Source: a virus. Taken from it: a stretch of 62,304 bases of DNA. The notes beneath the pieces were generated by a model that was not told the DNA's origin, did no database searches, and worked only from the letters and a program-made list of their open reading frames with translations. Of the stretch, positions 7,754 to 16,534 are shown one piece after another (positions within the stretch are counted from its first letter, which is position 1; each line of letters starts with the position of its first letter). The position numbers were made by a program, and so were the translations under genes. The stretch is from positions 1-62,304 of the IMG/VR virus record IMGVR_UViG_3300035682_000035. One strand, 5' to 3'.

Positions 7754-8704
7754 ATGACCATGCAGAATGATGACTTCGAGGATTTTTCCTACGAAGTCGA
7801 AGACGAAACCCCCGTTTCTGAGGCTAATACGCCCGAAATTGAAATTGAAGATGATACCCCTGAAGCAGATCGTGGCCGTGAGCCAATGCCGAAGGAACTT
7901 GTTGAAGAACTGGAAGCTGATGAGCTCGAAGACTATTCCGACAAGGTAAAGACACGTCTGAAGCAGATGAAGAAAGTCTGGCATGACGAGCGTCGTGAAA
8001 AAGAACGCGAGATGCGTGAAAAGACAGAAGCTCTTTCTGTTGCGCAACGTATTCTTGAAGAGAACCGCAGGTTAAAAAATACACTAGCACAGGGCGAACA
8101 GTCGCTAATTGGTAGCTATAAACAAACTGCGGAGTTTGAGGCTGCTGCAGCCAAACGTGAGTTTAAAGAAGCCTACGAGTCAGGTGATGCAGACCGTCTA
8201 GCAGACGCTCAAGAGAAGCTTGCTGAAGTTAACTACCGGATGCAGCAAATAAATAATTATCGTCCTACTTTACAGGAGGAAGATAAGGAGGTAGAAATAC
8301 CTCAACAGCAGGTGCAAATTCCGCAGCCTGACCAGAAAACTATGGCGTGGCAAGAGCGCAATACGTGGTATGGTACAGACCCGGAAATGACCGCAACTGC
8401 TCTTGGGCTTCACCAGAGGCTCATAAATGAACGTGGCCCGCAGTTTGCAGGCACCGACGAATATTGGGGCGTTGTAGACAAAACTATGCGCCGTCGCTTC
8501 TCCGATTACTTCGGAGATGAAATGGATTACGGTGACACCAAGCCCGCTGCACGCGAACAAAAAGCGTCATCGGTCGTTGCTCCAGCCTCACGAACACGGT
8601 CCCCCAAAAAGATTGTGTTGAAACAGTCCCAGTTGGCAATCGCAAAACGTCTAGGCTTAACAGCTGAACAGTATGCCCGTGAACTAGTGAAGATGGAGAA
8701 TTAA
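7754..8704 (+). CDS. Putative scaffolding protein
   Basis: A 316-residue protein with a very acidic N-terminus, a long charged coiled coil (about residues 55-150, rich in Glu, Arg, Lys and Gln) and a basic C-terminal segment (PKKIVLKQSQLAIAKRLGL). This composition and the place between portal and capsid genes are those of phage scaffolds, whose basic C-terminus binds the coat. It has a strong AAGGAGAAG ribosome-binding site, as expected of an abundant assembly protein. Confidence 0.75.
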   Translation: MTMQNDDFEDFSYEVEDETPVSEANTPEIEIEDDTPEADRGREPMPKELVEELEADELEDYSDKVKTRLKQMKKVWHDERREKEREMREKTEALSVAQRILEENRRLKNTLAQGEQSLIGSYKQTAEFEAAAAKREFKEAYESGDADRLADAQEKLAEVNYRMQQINNYRPTLQEEDKEVEIPQQQVQIPQPDQKTMAWQERNTWYGTDPEMTATALGLHQRLINERGPQFAGTDEYWGVVDKTMRRRFSDYFGDEMDYGDTKPAAREQKASSVVAPASRTRSPKKIVLKQSQLAIAKRLGLTAEQYARELVKMEN

Positions 8705-8705
8705 A

Positions 8706-9182
8706 ATGACTGATATTATTGACGCCCTAGAAGGTAAATCGGGTTTGACCCGCGCCCCTCGTGAAACTCGTGCAGAAGCTGAACGTCCTAAAGTATGGCA
8801 ACCGGCATCGACCCTGCCAGAACCGGACAAGCAAGCTGGTTATGCGTATCGTTGGATACGTGTAGCATCAATGGGCCAAAACGACCCTCGCAATATCTCG
8901 TCCAAACTACGGGAAGGTTGGGAGCCAGTTAGCATCAAGGAACAACCTCAGTTCCAGATGTTGGTAGACCCTGATAGCCGTTTCAAAGACAACATCGAAG
9001 TCGCAGGACTGTTGTTGTGCAAGGCACCGGAAGAACTGATGCGTCAGCGTAAGGAATACTTTGCTGCTAAAAATCAGTCTCAGATGGACTCCGTGGACAA
9101 TAACTTCATGCGTGAGAACGACGCTCGTATGCCACTCTTTAGGGAAAAACGGTCTACGACGTCATTTGGCAAAGGCAAATAG
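8706..9182 (+). CDS. Conserved head-cluster protein
   Basis: A 158-residue protein of unknown function starting one base after the scaffold stop. The central part (YAYRWIRVASMGQNDPRNIS, then REGWEPV) is well structured and the C-terminus is charged. Similar proteins sit between scaffold and coat genes in related podovirus genomes (from memory). A minor head or assembly role is likely. Confidence 0.65.
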   Translation: MTDIIDALEGKSGLTRAPRETRAEAERPKVWQPASTLPEPDKQAGYAYRWIRVASMGQNDPRNISSKLREGWEPVSIKEQPQFQMLVDPDSRFKDNIEVAGLLLCKAPEELMRQRKEYFAAKNQSQMDSVDNNFMRENDARMPLFREKRSTTSFGKGK

Positions 9183-9198
9183 CTAAAGGAGCTATAAA

Positions 9199-9816
9199 AT
9201 GGCATACCCTTCTGTTACCAGCCCTTACGGGCTAATCCCGATCAATTTGATCGGCGGACAGGTTTTTGCTGGTGCTACTCGTCAACTTCCAATCGCGGTT
9301 AACTCCTCGACTGCCATCTTCTATGGTGACGTCGTTAAGTTGCTCGCAGGCGGTACTGTTGGCAAGGACACTGGTACAGACTCGGCCACCCCTGTCGGTG
9401 TTTTCCTCGGTTGTACCTATACGGACCCAACCTTTGGTTTGACATTCCGTCAGTACTACCCCGGCACCACGAGCATCAGCGACATCACAGCATACGTTCA
9501 GGAAGACCCTGATGCGTTGTTTAAGGTTGCTGTATGCGCTGGTACCAACTCGAACACCGTTAGCTACCTCACTCAAGCCGCTGTTGGCTCGAACGTGAAG
9601 TTGGCAAATGGTGCGAACAACGTAGGTTCAACTGCGACTGGTAACTCTAAGGTCGGTGTTGACTCGACTGAAGGTACTACTTCGACGTGGCCTATCCGCG
9701 TTGTGGACGTTGTCCCTGAAACTGCTTTGGCAGGTAGCCCCGGTTCTTACACCGAAGTTATCGTCAAGTGGAACCAAGGCACCCACAGCTACCTCAACCC
9801 AACCGGTCTGGCATAA
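9199..9816 (+). CDS. Putative capsid decoration or structural protein
   Basis: A 205-residue beta-rich, Gly/Thr/Val-rich protein with low charge. It has a strong ribosome-binding site (AAGGAGCTAT) and lies 12 bp before the coat gene. The sequence (YPSVTSPYGLIPINLIGGQV, TPVGVFLGCTYTDP) is of the type annotated as virion structural protein next to Mu-like coats. It could decorate the capsid surface. No lytic or enzymatic motif is visible. Confidence 0.65.
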   Translation: MAYPSVTSPYGLIPINLIGGQVFAGATRQLPIAVNSSTAIFYGDVVKLLAGGTVGKDTGTDSATPVGVFLGCTYTDPTFGLTFRQYYPGTTSISDITAYVQEDPDALFKVAVCAGTNSNTVSYLTQAAVGSNVKLANGANNVGSTATGNSKVGVDSTEGTTSTWPIRVVDVVPETALAGSPGSYTEVIVKWNQGTHSYLNPTGLA

Positions 9817-9828
9817 GGAGACTGAACA

Positions 9829-10740
9829 ATGGCAATTTCACGCGCACAACTTCTTAAAGAACTGTTGCCCGGACTGAACGCTTTGTTCGGCCTTGAGTAT
9901 GCACGTTACGGCGAAGAGCACAAAGAAATCTACGAAACAGAGACTTCTGAGCGTTCTTTCGAAGAAGAAACCAAGCTGTCGGGCTTCTCGGCTGCTCCGG
10001 TTAAGAACGAAGGTTCGGCCATCGCGTATGACAACGCACAGGAAGTCTTCACCGCTCGCTACAACCACGAAACGATTGCCCTCGGGTTCTCGCTGACGGA
10101 AGAAGCGATTGAAGATAACTTGTACGACTCCTTGTCGTCGCGTTACACGAAGGCACTGGCTCGCGCCATGGCTTACACCAAGCAGACCAAGGCTGCTGCA
10201 ACCCTGAACAATGGCTTCGACACCGATTATCCCGGTGGCGACGGCGTTCCATTGTTCTCGGCTTCACACCCATTGGTTTCTGGTGGCACGAACTCGAACA
10301 TCCCAAGCACTCCTGCTGATTTGAACGAAACGTCGCTTGAAGCGGCTGTAATTCAGATTGCAGCGTGGACGGATGAACGTGGCCTGCTCATCGCGGCTAA
10401 ACCGCGTAAGCTCGTCGTACCACCAAGCCTGATGTTTGTTGCTACTCGCTTGCTCGAAACCGAACTTCGCGTTTCGACTGCGGACAACGACATCAACGCA
10501 CTGAAGTCAAACGGCTCGATCCCAGAAGGATACGCTGTAAACCACTTCTTGACCGACACGGATGCTTGGTTCTTGACCACAGACGTGCCAAACGGTCTGA
10601 AGCACTTTGTTCGTACGCCAATGGCGACGGGCATGGACGGTGACTTCGATACTGGTAACGTACGTTACAAGGCTCGTGAGCGTTATTCGTTCGGCTGGTC
10701 AGACCCTCTGGGTATGTACGGCAGCGAAGGCGCAGCCTAA
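9829..10740 (+). CDS. Major capsid protein (Mu gpT-like)
   Basis: A 303-residue protein resembling the Mu-type major head subunit. It has an N-terminal helical arm, a central segment (RYNHETIALGFSLTEEAIED, then YTKQTKAAATLNNGF), the typical GVPLFSASHPL phrase before a variable loop, and RKLVVPPSLMFVATRLLETE in the HK97 core. It has a good AAGGAGACTG ribosome-binding site and an intrinsic terminator just downstream, as expected for the most abundant structural gene. Confidence 0.88.
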   Translation: MAISRAQLLKELLPGLNALFGLEYARYGEEHKEIYETETSERSFEEETKLSGFSAAPVKNEGSAIAYDNAQEVFTARYNHETIALGFSLTEEAIEDNLYDSLSSRYTKALARAMAYTKQTKAAATLNNGFDTDYPGGDGVPLFSASHPLVSGGTNSNIPSTPADLNETSLEAAVIQIAAWTDERGLLIAAKPRKLVVPPSLMFVATRLLETELRVSTADNDINALKSNGSIPEGYAVNHFLTDTDAWFLTTDVPNGLKHFVRTPMATGMDGDFDTGNVRYKARERYSFGWSDPLGMYGSEGAA

Positions 10741-10776
10741 TAAGTTTCCCCGAGAGCGTAGCTCAAGGGAACGGGG

Positions 10777-10811
10777 GGAAGGGAGGAGAGAAATCTCTTC
10801 CCTTCTTTTTT
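10777..10811 (+). terminator. Rho-independent terminator after the capsid gene
   Basis: A GAAGGGA...GAGA stem pairs with TCTC...TTCCCTTC around a GAAA loop and runs into six T residues. It lies 37 bp beyond the capsid stop and should separate heavily transcribed head genes from the downstream structural genes. Confidence 0.85.
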
Positions 10812-10915
10812 ATATGTGCTATATCTACGCTACTAGGGAACAATATTCGTACCGACCGGCCCAGCGGACTTAGTAGAGACGGTACGTACGAGTGCTACTA
10901 CACAGGAGATAAATC
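10812..10915 (+). other. Spacer after the capsid terminator
   Basis: This roughly 100-bp non-coding stretch follows the terminator and ends in a good ribosome-binding site (CAGGAGATAAATC) for the next gene. It must either be read through or contain a promoter. AT-rich TATATG and AATATT boxes are present, but I cannot pair them convincingly into a promoter. Confidence 0.4.
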
Positions 10916-11284
10916 ATGGCTAATACCACATTTAACGGTCCAGTTCGTTCTGAGAACGGCTTCCAAACAATTTCAATCGACGGCTCGACCGGCACTGTAA
11001 CAGTCACCGGCACTTTCGGTGCAGCTACTTCGGTAACTTCTTTGGCTGCAACGAGCACGGTTACCGCTCGTAGCGCTTCGGGCCTCACCGCTGGCGGTGC
11101 TTCTGCATTCATCGGCACTAACGTCGCCGCTGGTATGGGCATCTATATGGGTTCAGGCGCTCCGACTGTTGCAGCAGCTAAGGGTTCGCTCTACCTGCGT
11201 AGCGATGGTTCGGGTGTAGGCGACCGTGCATACATCAACACCAACGGCACGACCGGCTGGGCTGCAATTACTACTGCTTCGTAA
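10916..11284 (+). CDS. Small beta-rich virion protein
   Basis: A 122-residue Thr/Ser/Gly/Ala-rich protein without charge clusters. The C-terminal part (GIYMGSGAPTVAAAKGSLYL, then SDGSGVGDRAYINTNGTTGW) resembles the end segments of head fibres and tail-fibre trimerisation regions. It is probably a head fibre or decoration protein. No enzymatic motif is seen. Confidence 0.6.
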   Translation: MANTTFNGPVRSENGFQTISIDGSTGTVTVTGTFGAATSVTSLAATSTVTARSASGLTAGGASAFIGTNVAAGMGIYMGSGAPTVAAAKGSLYLRSDGSGVGDRAYINTNGTTGWAAITTAS

Positions 11285-11315
11285 TCGGTAACAACCTCTA
11301 AGAAGGAGAATACTG

Positions 11316-11792
11316 ATGGGTATGCAATATGATGTCAAATCCAAACATTTGGGCGCTTCAGGCGTTGCGTATGGCTCCCGTACGCGCCTGAAGGGGGCTA
11401 TTATCTCTGCAAATGCGGCTGCGGCACAGAGGAACGTCCTCTTTATGGAGAACGACCCGCAAGCAGGTACGTACAGCATCACCTCAACCACGCTGACCGT
11501 CACAGTAGCAAATAATCTTGTTGCCGGTGATAGGGTATTTCTAGATTTTACTAGTGGTACCGCTGTGGACGGTTCGTATACGGTGCTTACTGCTAATGCC
11601 ACCACCTTTACGGTTACTACGGCAGCCTCGGGTACAGGTAACGTGACGGTTTATATGACCTTGCTGTTAGAAGCCGATACCTACAATCCTACGGCGTACT
11701 CTATACTCGTTCCCGGCGAAGGCATCCTTGCGGAAAACGGGATTTATGTAGGTTTGCCTGCAAACGTAACCGCTACAACCTTTTACGGGTGA
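11316..11792 (+). CDS. Hypothetical structural-cluster protein
   Basis: A 158-residue protein. The N-terminal 45 residues are polar and basic. Residues 50-110 form a beta-rich Thr/Val module with FLDFTSGTAVDGSYTVLTAN, typical of short Ig-like or fibre strand repeats. It is encoded between the small virion protein and a glycosyltransferase. Its function is unknown and a virion surface role is possible. Confidence 0.6.
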   Translation: MGMQYDVKSKHLGASGVAYGSRTRLKGAIISANAAAAQRNVLFMENDPQAGTYSITSTTLTVTVANNLVAGDRVFLDFTSGTAVDGSYTVLTANATTFTVTTAASGTGNVTVYMTLLLEADTYNPTAYSILVPGEGILAENGIYVGLPANVTATTFYG

Positions 11793-11795
11793 TAT

Positions 11796-12533
11796 ATGCA
11801 ACAGGAACAAAGCTACGACTTAGCTGGTAAGAGCATCTTCATTGCTCTTCCAGCGTACGACTTCAAGGTATCCTTGAAGCTAGCTGTTTCTCTTGCTCGT
11901 TTCGCGCAACAGGCTGCGCAGCACGGGGTTGATATTCAGATTGGCAGCATTTGCGGCTGTTCTGTTGTCTCCCGTGCGCGCAACTTGCTGGCGCAAGACC
12001 TGCTTGAGTCGAACTGCGACTTCCTAATGTTCATCGACTCGGACATTAACTTCGAGCCAGAAGATGTATTCCGCCTTATGGCGTGGGGTACAGACCCTAA
12101 GAAGGGTATTGTAGCTGCGGTGCCCCGTACGCGCAGCGAAACCAAAACTTACATCGCTACGCTTGACCATGACGAAAATGGCGAACTCACCATGAACGGT
12201 ATGGGCCTCGTACGTGCGAAGCGCGTGGCGACTGCCTTTATGCTGGTTCGTCGTGAAGTCTTTGAGCAGATGGCTGAAGCCCATCCAGAATGGAGATACT
12301 ATGACACTCGCTCAGATCGCACGCTTACCGCGATGTTTGATTTCCAAGTTACGGAAGAAGGTTACATGGGGGAAGACTTCCTCTTCTGCGACCGTGCACG
12401 TGAACTCGGTTTCGACGTCTGGATCGACCCATCAATCTCGTTAGGTCATATGGGCGTACAGGAATATATCGGTAACTACGGTCAAGACATCCTCTATCCG
12501 ATGGTTGTCCCCGCACAGAAGGACGCAGCATAA
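11796..12533 (+). CDS. GT-A type glycosyltransferase (right-arm copy)
   Basis: A 245-residue enzyme related to the glycosyltransferase at 48672-49433. Shared features are a SRARNLLAQDLLES segment, the FLMFIDSDINF motif carrying a DxD-like metal and nucleotide-sugar site, and a late GEDFLFCDRARELGFDVW acceptor motif followed by HMGV. Such enzymes move a sugar from a nucleotide donor. In phages they may modify virion proteins, DNA bases or host surface glycans. Being placed among structural genes, virion glycosylation is my first guess. Confidence 0.8.
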   Translation: MQQEQSYDLAGKSIFIALPAYDFKVSLKLAVSLARFAQQAAQHGVDIQIGSICGCSVVSRARNLLAQDLLESNCDFLMFIDSDINFEPEDVFRLMAWGTDPKKGIVAAVPRTRSETKTYIATLDHDENGELTMNGMGLVRAKRVATAFMLVRREVFEQMAEAHPEWRYYDTRSDRTLTAMFDFQVTEEGYMGEDFLFCDRARELGFDVWIDPSISLGHMGVQEYIGNYGQDILYPMVVPAQKDAA

Positions 12534-12973
12534 TGGGTATTAAGCTTGGAGATATTTCACCGTTCGCAGGCGCTGTAACGGGTAAGGGTATATTTGGTAA
12601 GGGACTCGGTGCAATGAATAAGGCACTTGGCCCTATGGCGGGTATAGCGCCTCGTATGGCTGGAGCGGCACAGAAGAAGACCGCTCGACGCGCAGCGACA
12701 GCCGCAGAAGTTGCGGCTATGCAAAGGGCTGACTTCGACGCCAAGCGCGCTGCTGCATCCGGTATGCGTGCTCGTCCGATGATAGAAGAAGTTATGGTAG
12801 CTGAACAAGCCCCCGCTATGGGCGGTCGCTTCGGAGTTACAGACCGTGGCGAGAATACCAAGCAGTTTAAAAAGGGCGGCAAGGTTAAAAAGATGGCCAA
12901 AGGCGGATCAACTGCTTCTAAGCGTGGTGATGGTATCGCTACCCAAGGCAAAACCAAAGGACGTTTTATCTGA
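12533..12973 (+). CDS. Basic virion-associated protein with KGG motif
   Basis: A 146-residue basic protein starting on the last base of the glycosyltransferase stop. The first 40 residues are Gly/Ala/Met-rich (GAVTGKGIFGKGLGAMNKAL). The C-terminus contains KKGGKV and KKMAKGGS, a motif found in at least five other proteins of this genome. The function is unknown. Its charge suggests packaging with DNA or binding to another virion component. Confidence 0.65.
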   Translation: MGIKLGDISPFAGAVTGKGIFGKGLGAMNKALGPMAGIAPRMAGAAQKKTARRAATAAEVAAMQRADFDAKRAAASGMRARPMIEEVMVAEQAPAMGGRFGVTDRGENTKQFKKGGKVKKMAKGGSTASKRGDGIATQGKTKGRFI

Positions 12974-13227
12974 TGGCCAAGACGCCTGCTTGGACACGCA
13001 AAGAAGGCAAAGCGAAGTCTGGCGGGCTGAACGCCAAGGGTCGTGCGTCTTACAATAAGGCTAATCCGGGTAAGCCCGGGTTGAAGGCTCCGCAGCCTGA
13101 AGGTGGTCCGCGCAAGAAGTCATTCTGCGCACGGATGTCGGGAATGAAGAAGAAACTCACATCGAAGAAGACCGCTAATGATCCTAACAGCCGTATCAAC
13201 AAATCCCTCCGTGCTTGGAAGTGCTGA
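12973..13227 (+). CDS. DUF6321-like small basic protein
   Basis: An 84-residue, very basic protein (TRKEGKAKSGGLNAKGRASY, PGLKAPQPEGGPRKKSFCAR, KKLTSKKTANDPNSRINKSL). I recognise this pattern as the DUF6321 family found in aquatic phages and some giant viruses. No function is known to me. One base overlaps the preceding gene. Confidence 0.75.
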   Translation: MAKTPAWTRKEGKAKSGGLNAKGRASYNKANPGKPGLKAPQPEGGPRKKSFCARMSGMKKKLTSKKTANDPNSRINKSLRAWKC

Positions 13228-13228
13228 C

Positions 13229-13471
13229 ATGGAAATGATGATCTGGAACATCATACTGAGCGCAGTGGTGGGCATCATGGGCTTCCTGTTTAAAGGTAAG
13301 TTCGACGACCTCACCCGTATAAGTATACTGCTTAACAAGACACGGGAAGAAATGGCTCGGGAACATGTGACCCGTGCGGAGATGAACACATTGGTTGATA
13401 AGCTAGGGGATCGGTTTGACCGGGCCTTCGAGCGCCTTGAGGCCAAGGTTGATGAGATGAGAAAGGTATAA
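13229..13471 (+). CDS. Small membrane-anchored coiled-coil protein
   Basis: An 80-residue protein with one N-terminal membrane segment (about residues 5-21, IWNIILSAVVGIMGFLF) and a charged helical cytoplasmic or periplasmic part that is probably a coiled coil. The ATG at 13229 was chosen because the longer frame overlaps the preceding gene deeply. It may be a holin-like or spanin-like component or a minor virion membrane protein. Confidence 0.6.
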   Translation: MEMMIWNIILSAVVGIMGFLFKGKFDDLTRISILLNKTREEMAREHVTRAEMNTLVDKLGDRFDRAFERLEAKVDEMRKV

Positions 13472-13473
13472 TT

Positions 13474-14553
13474 ATGGCACGTACGATGAAAAAGTTCTCA
13501 GCCGGTGGCGCACAAGGTCGTTACGACCGTCGTATGGCAGATATCGAAAAAGACTACGCAAATGCTATGAAGCGTAAGACGGGTAAGGCTGCTGAAGTAG
13601 CTGATGCAAAGCGCCAGCAGCGCATTGCTGACGCCAAGGATGATCTTGCCAAGCGCACAGGTGCTGATCGTACAGCTACTCGCGCCGCAGAGCGTACCGC
13701 AGAAAGCAACCTCACAAAGACCCGCAAGTACGGCGCACCACAGTCGGTAACTAAAGATACCGCTGGGCCTACAGGGAAAGTCACAGACACCCTAGGTGCG
13801 TTAACTGCGCCTAAGTCGGACCTCGCTACCGCTGCTAAGAAGCCTGTACAGAAGCCCGTACAGAAGCCTGTACAGAAACCAAATATCGACAACCCGTCTA
13901 TGTCTAGCACTCGGGCACGGCTGGAAGCAGGGCGCGCCGATTTCCGTAAGCAGCAGCAAAACCGTCGTAAAATAGCAGCAGCAGCTGAAAAAGAGCCTGT
14001 TACTAGGATGGACAGGAAGGCTTTCGACGACTTGAAAACCGGTAAAAACAGCTATGGAGCTGCTAACCTCGGAAAGTCACGCGCACCTGCCGCTTCATCG
14101 GCGTTGATGGCACCAAAGGGTTCTACGTCACGTAGCGGCTCTTTAGGCGACATATTCAAAACATCTGACGCCTACAGAAAGTCACAGGAAGCTAAATACG
14201 GTAAAGCCAAAGGAGGCAAAATTATGAAATACGCTAAAGGTGGTTCGGCATCTTCGCAACCAATGCCGCCGAAGAAAAAACCAAAAGAGCCGATTACGGG
14301 TGGTGCAAACACCGTGCCGTTGACCCCAGAGCGTAAAGAGTTTCTTAAGGAACTGGCAAAGCGCAATGCTAAGCCGGGTATGGCGAAAGGCGGTAAGGCA
14401 ACTAAGTTCGGCGCTGCTATGAAGAAGAAGTCAGCCGACACTAAGGGTCGTGCAATGATGAAGTTCGCCAAGGGCGGCTCCATCGACGGTTGTGCTGTCA
14501 AAGGCAAGACCAAGACTTCGATGGTCAAGATGAAAAACGGCGGCTCCTGCTAA
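13474..14553 (+). CDS. Large basic repeat-containing protein with multiple KGG motifs
   Basis: A 359-residue Lys/Arg/Ala-rich protein predicted to be largely disordered. It contains a three-fold KKPVQKPVQKPVQKP repeat near residue 130 and, in its C-terminal third, MKYAKGGS, GMAKGGKA, MKFAKGGS and MKNGGSC. It lacks recognisable enzymatic motifs. High charge and position among virion genes suggest a DNA-associated or internal head protein. Confidence 0.6.
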   Translation: MARTMKKFSAGGAQGRYDRRMADIEKDYANAMKRKTGKAAEVADAKRQQRIADAKDDLAKRTGADRTATRAAERTAESNLTKTRKYGAPQSVTKDTAGPTGKVTDTLGALTAPKSDLATAAKKPVQKPVQKPVQKPNIDNPSMSSTRARLEAGRADFRKQQQNRRKIAAAAEKEPVTRMDRKAFDDLKTGKNSYGAANLGKSRAPAASSALMAPKGSTSRSGSLGDIFKTSDAYRKSQEAKYGKAKGGKIMKYAKGGSASSQPMPPKKKPKEPITGGANTVPLTPERKEFLKELAKRNAKPGMAKGGKATKFGAAMKKKSADTKGRAMMKFAKGGSIDGCAVKGKTKTSMVKMKNGGSC

Positions 14554-14846
14554 TGCGCGCTTGTCGGGGTATGGGGGCTATAAACCCTTCTAAAATGCCG
14601 GGGGCGAAGACAATTCGTCGTAAGGATAACCCCGACGAAGTGACTATGTATGCTAAAGGCGGCGAGGCGAAGCTCGATATTTCGAAGGCCATTAAGAAGC
14701 CCGGTGCATTGCGCTCGGCTTTAGGCACCAAGAAAGGGCAGAAAATCCCAGCCGGTAAGCTTGCTAAGGCCGCTAAGGCTCCCGGTAAGTTAGGCCAACG
14801 TGCACGGTTTGCGCAGTTGCTAAAGGGCTTCAATAAAGGTAAGTGA
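14553..14846 (+). CDS. Small basic protein with KGG motif
   Basis: A 97-residue protein starting in a TAATG overlap with the previous gene. It contains MYAKGGEAKLDISKAIKKPG followed by Lys/Ala-rich helices. A longer frame upstream is ignored because it overlaps the previous gene. The function is unknown. It shares the AKGG motif with its neighbours. Confidence 0.6.
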   Translation: MRACRGMGAINPSKMPGAKTIRRKDNPDEVTMYAKGGEAKLDISKAIKKPGALRSALGTKKGQKIPAGKLAKAAKAPGKLGQRARFAQLLKGFNKGK

Positions 14847-14847
14847 T

Positions 14848-15429
14848 ATGATTCCTGCAGGTAATTTTGGCAATCAACAGGGCGGCTTCGGTGGTCAGCA
14901 ACAGCAGGGCTTCGGTGGTTTTGGCGGTGGCTTCGGTGGTCAGCAACAGCAGGGCTTCGGTGGTTTTGGCGGTGGCTTCGGTATGCCTCAGCAACAGCAG
15001 GGCTTCGGCGGTTTCGGTGGTTTCGGTATGCCTCAGCAACAGCAGGGCTTCGGCGGCTTCGGCGGATTTAACGGCTTTGGTGGTGGGTTTGGTATGCCCC
15101 AGCAGCGTTTCGGCGGCTTCGATATGCTTCGGCAACGCATATTGTCAGCGCGGCAGCGACAACAACAACAACCTATGACTTTCCCTCCGGCTCCGCAGCA
15201 GCCCCAACCCCAGCCCCAACCCCAGCCCCAACCGCAAGTCTCTGGTGGGCGCGGGTCCGACTTTGGTTTCGACCCGACGCAACCTAGGATTTCAGGTGGC
15301 CCCGTCAGTGATCCAATGCAGCCGCAAATGATGACTCAACCCCCAGCGCCTAACCCCTATTCTCAGCAGGTCGGCCAAGAAGACCCACGTATGCAAGCCA
15401 TGCGTAATATGAGCATGATGAGGTTTTAA
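14848..15429 (+). CDS. FG- and Q-rich low-complexity protein
   Basis: A 193-residue protein. Residues about 10-90 are made of repeated GGQQQQGFGGFGG and GMPQQQQGFGGFGG units. The middle contains a Pro-Gln repeat, and the C-terminus ends in MQAMRNMSMMRF. No globular domain is apparent. Composition resembles prion-like or FG-type condensate-forming sequence. The repeats are also nearly exact at DNA level, so copy number may vary. The function is unknown. It lies inside the virion gene block. Confidence 0.65.
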   Translation: MIPAGNFGNQQGGFGGQQQQGFGGFGGGFGGQQQQGFGGFGGGFGMPQQQQGFGGFGGFGMPQQQQGFGGFGGFNGFGGGFGMPQQRFGGFDMLRQRILSARQRQQQQPMTFPPAPQQPQPQPQPQPQPQVSGGRGSDFGFDPTQPRISGGPVSDPMQPQMMTQPPAPNPYSQQVGQEDPRMQAMRNMSMMRF

Positions 15430-15431
15430 TC

Positions 15432-15827
15432 ATGGCTCGGTCGGACGAACCTAAATGGAAACGCATTGTCGCTAGTGTAAAAGCTGGCGACAAAGGTGGA
15501 AACGCAGGTCAATGGTCCGCACGCAAAGCCCAGCTTGCTACGCAGCGGTACAAGAAGTCCGGCGGCAGCTACAGCGGCCCGAAGACAGAAGCGCAGAAAT
15601 CTTTGTCCAAATGGGGTAAGGAAGACTGGGGAACCAAGTCAGGCAAGCCGTCTACTCAAGGGCCGAAAGCTACGGGTGAGCGCTACTTACCTAAGAAAGC
15701 ACGTGAGGCTTTGAGTTCGCAGGAATACTCTGCTACAAGCAAGGCGAAACGCGCAGGCATTAAGGCGGGCAAACAGTTCGTTAAGCAGCCAAAGGCCATA
15801 GCAAAGAAGGCAGCTAAGTACCGATGA
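15432..15827 (+). CDS. DUF5872-like basic protein
   Basis: A 131-residue basic protein with GGNAGQWSARKAQLATQRYK, SLSKWGKEDWGTKSGKPS, ATGERYLPKKAREALS and FVKQPKAIAKKAAKYR. I recognise these as hallmarks of the DUF5872 family, which occurs in phages, giant viruses and algae. Its biochemical role is unknown to me. It overlaps the following adaptor gene by 4 bases, so it is probably co-translated. Confidence 0.75.
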   Translation: MARSDEPKWKRIVASVKAGDKGGNAGQWSARKAQLATQRYKKSGGSYSGPKTEAQKSLSKWGKEDWGTKSGKPSTQGPKATGERYLPKKAREALSSQEYSATSKAKRAGIKAGKQFVKQPKAIAKKAAKYR

Positions 15828-16531
15828 CTACCTCTGGCACCACCACATTTAACCTCAACCTCAACGACCTAGTCGAAGAGGCTTTTGAGCGTTGTGGGGC
15901 TGAGCTTCGCACGGGTTATGACTTACGCACTGCACGCCGCAGTTTGAACCTGCTCACTATTGAGTGGGCTAACCGTGGCATTAACTTGTGGACCATTGAG
16001 CAGGGTTCGATCCCCATGGTGCAGGGACAGATCGTCTATGACCTGCCGGTAGATACCATAGACCTACTTGAGCATGTCGTGCGCACCCAGACTGGGCAGC
16101 AGCAGACTGATATCACTATTAACCGTATCAGTATCGACACATACTCGACTATTCCAAATAAGAACGCGCAGGGTCGGCCTATCCAAGTGTGGATTAACCG
16201 CCAATCTGGTGCGCAAAACCCCTCCGGTATCCAGTACCCGAGCATCAACGTGTGGCCTGCGCCTGACCAGAACAGCTATTATACATTTGTTTACTGGCGC
16301 TTGCGCCGCTTACAGGATGCTGGTGAAGGTGTTACTACGCAAGATATACCGTTTAGGTTCCTCCCTTGTCTGGTGGCTGGTCTCGCGTATCACCTATCCC
16401 TAAAGGTTCCCGGCGCGCTTGAGCGTTCTGCGGGGCTGAAGATGCAGTATGAAGAACTCTGGCAGCAGGCTGCTGATGAGGACCGTGAGAAAGCGCCTTT
16501 GCGCATCGCACCTCGTCAGTATTTCCGGTGA
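15824..16531 (+). CDS. Head-tail adaptor (tail accessory) protein
   Basis: A 235-residue protein with the helical start NLNDLVEEAFERCGAELRTG and a beta-rich centre (IVYDLPVDTIDLLEHVVRT, NVWPAPDQNSYYTFVYWRLR). This matches the phage adaptor family related to P22 gp4 and T7 gp11. It should attach below the portal and start the short tail. The second adaptor-like gene at 17263 supports the call. Confidence 0.75.
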   Translation: MTTSGTTTFNLNLNDLVEEAFERCGAELRTGYDLRTARRSLNLLTIEWANRGINLWTIEQGSIPMVQGQIVYDLPVDTIDLLEHVVRTQTGQQQTDITINRISIDTYSTIPNKNAQGRPIQVWINRQSGAQNPSGIQYPSINVWPAPDQNSYYTFVYWRLRRLQDAGEGVTTQDIPFRFLPCLVAGLAYHLSLKVPGALERSAGLKMQYEELWQQAADEDREKAPLRIAPRQYFR

Positions 16532-16534
16532 TAC

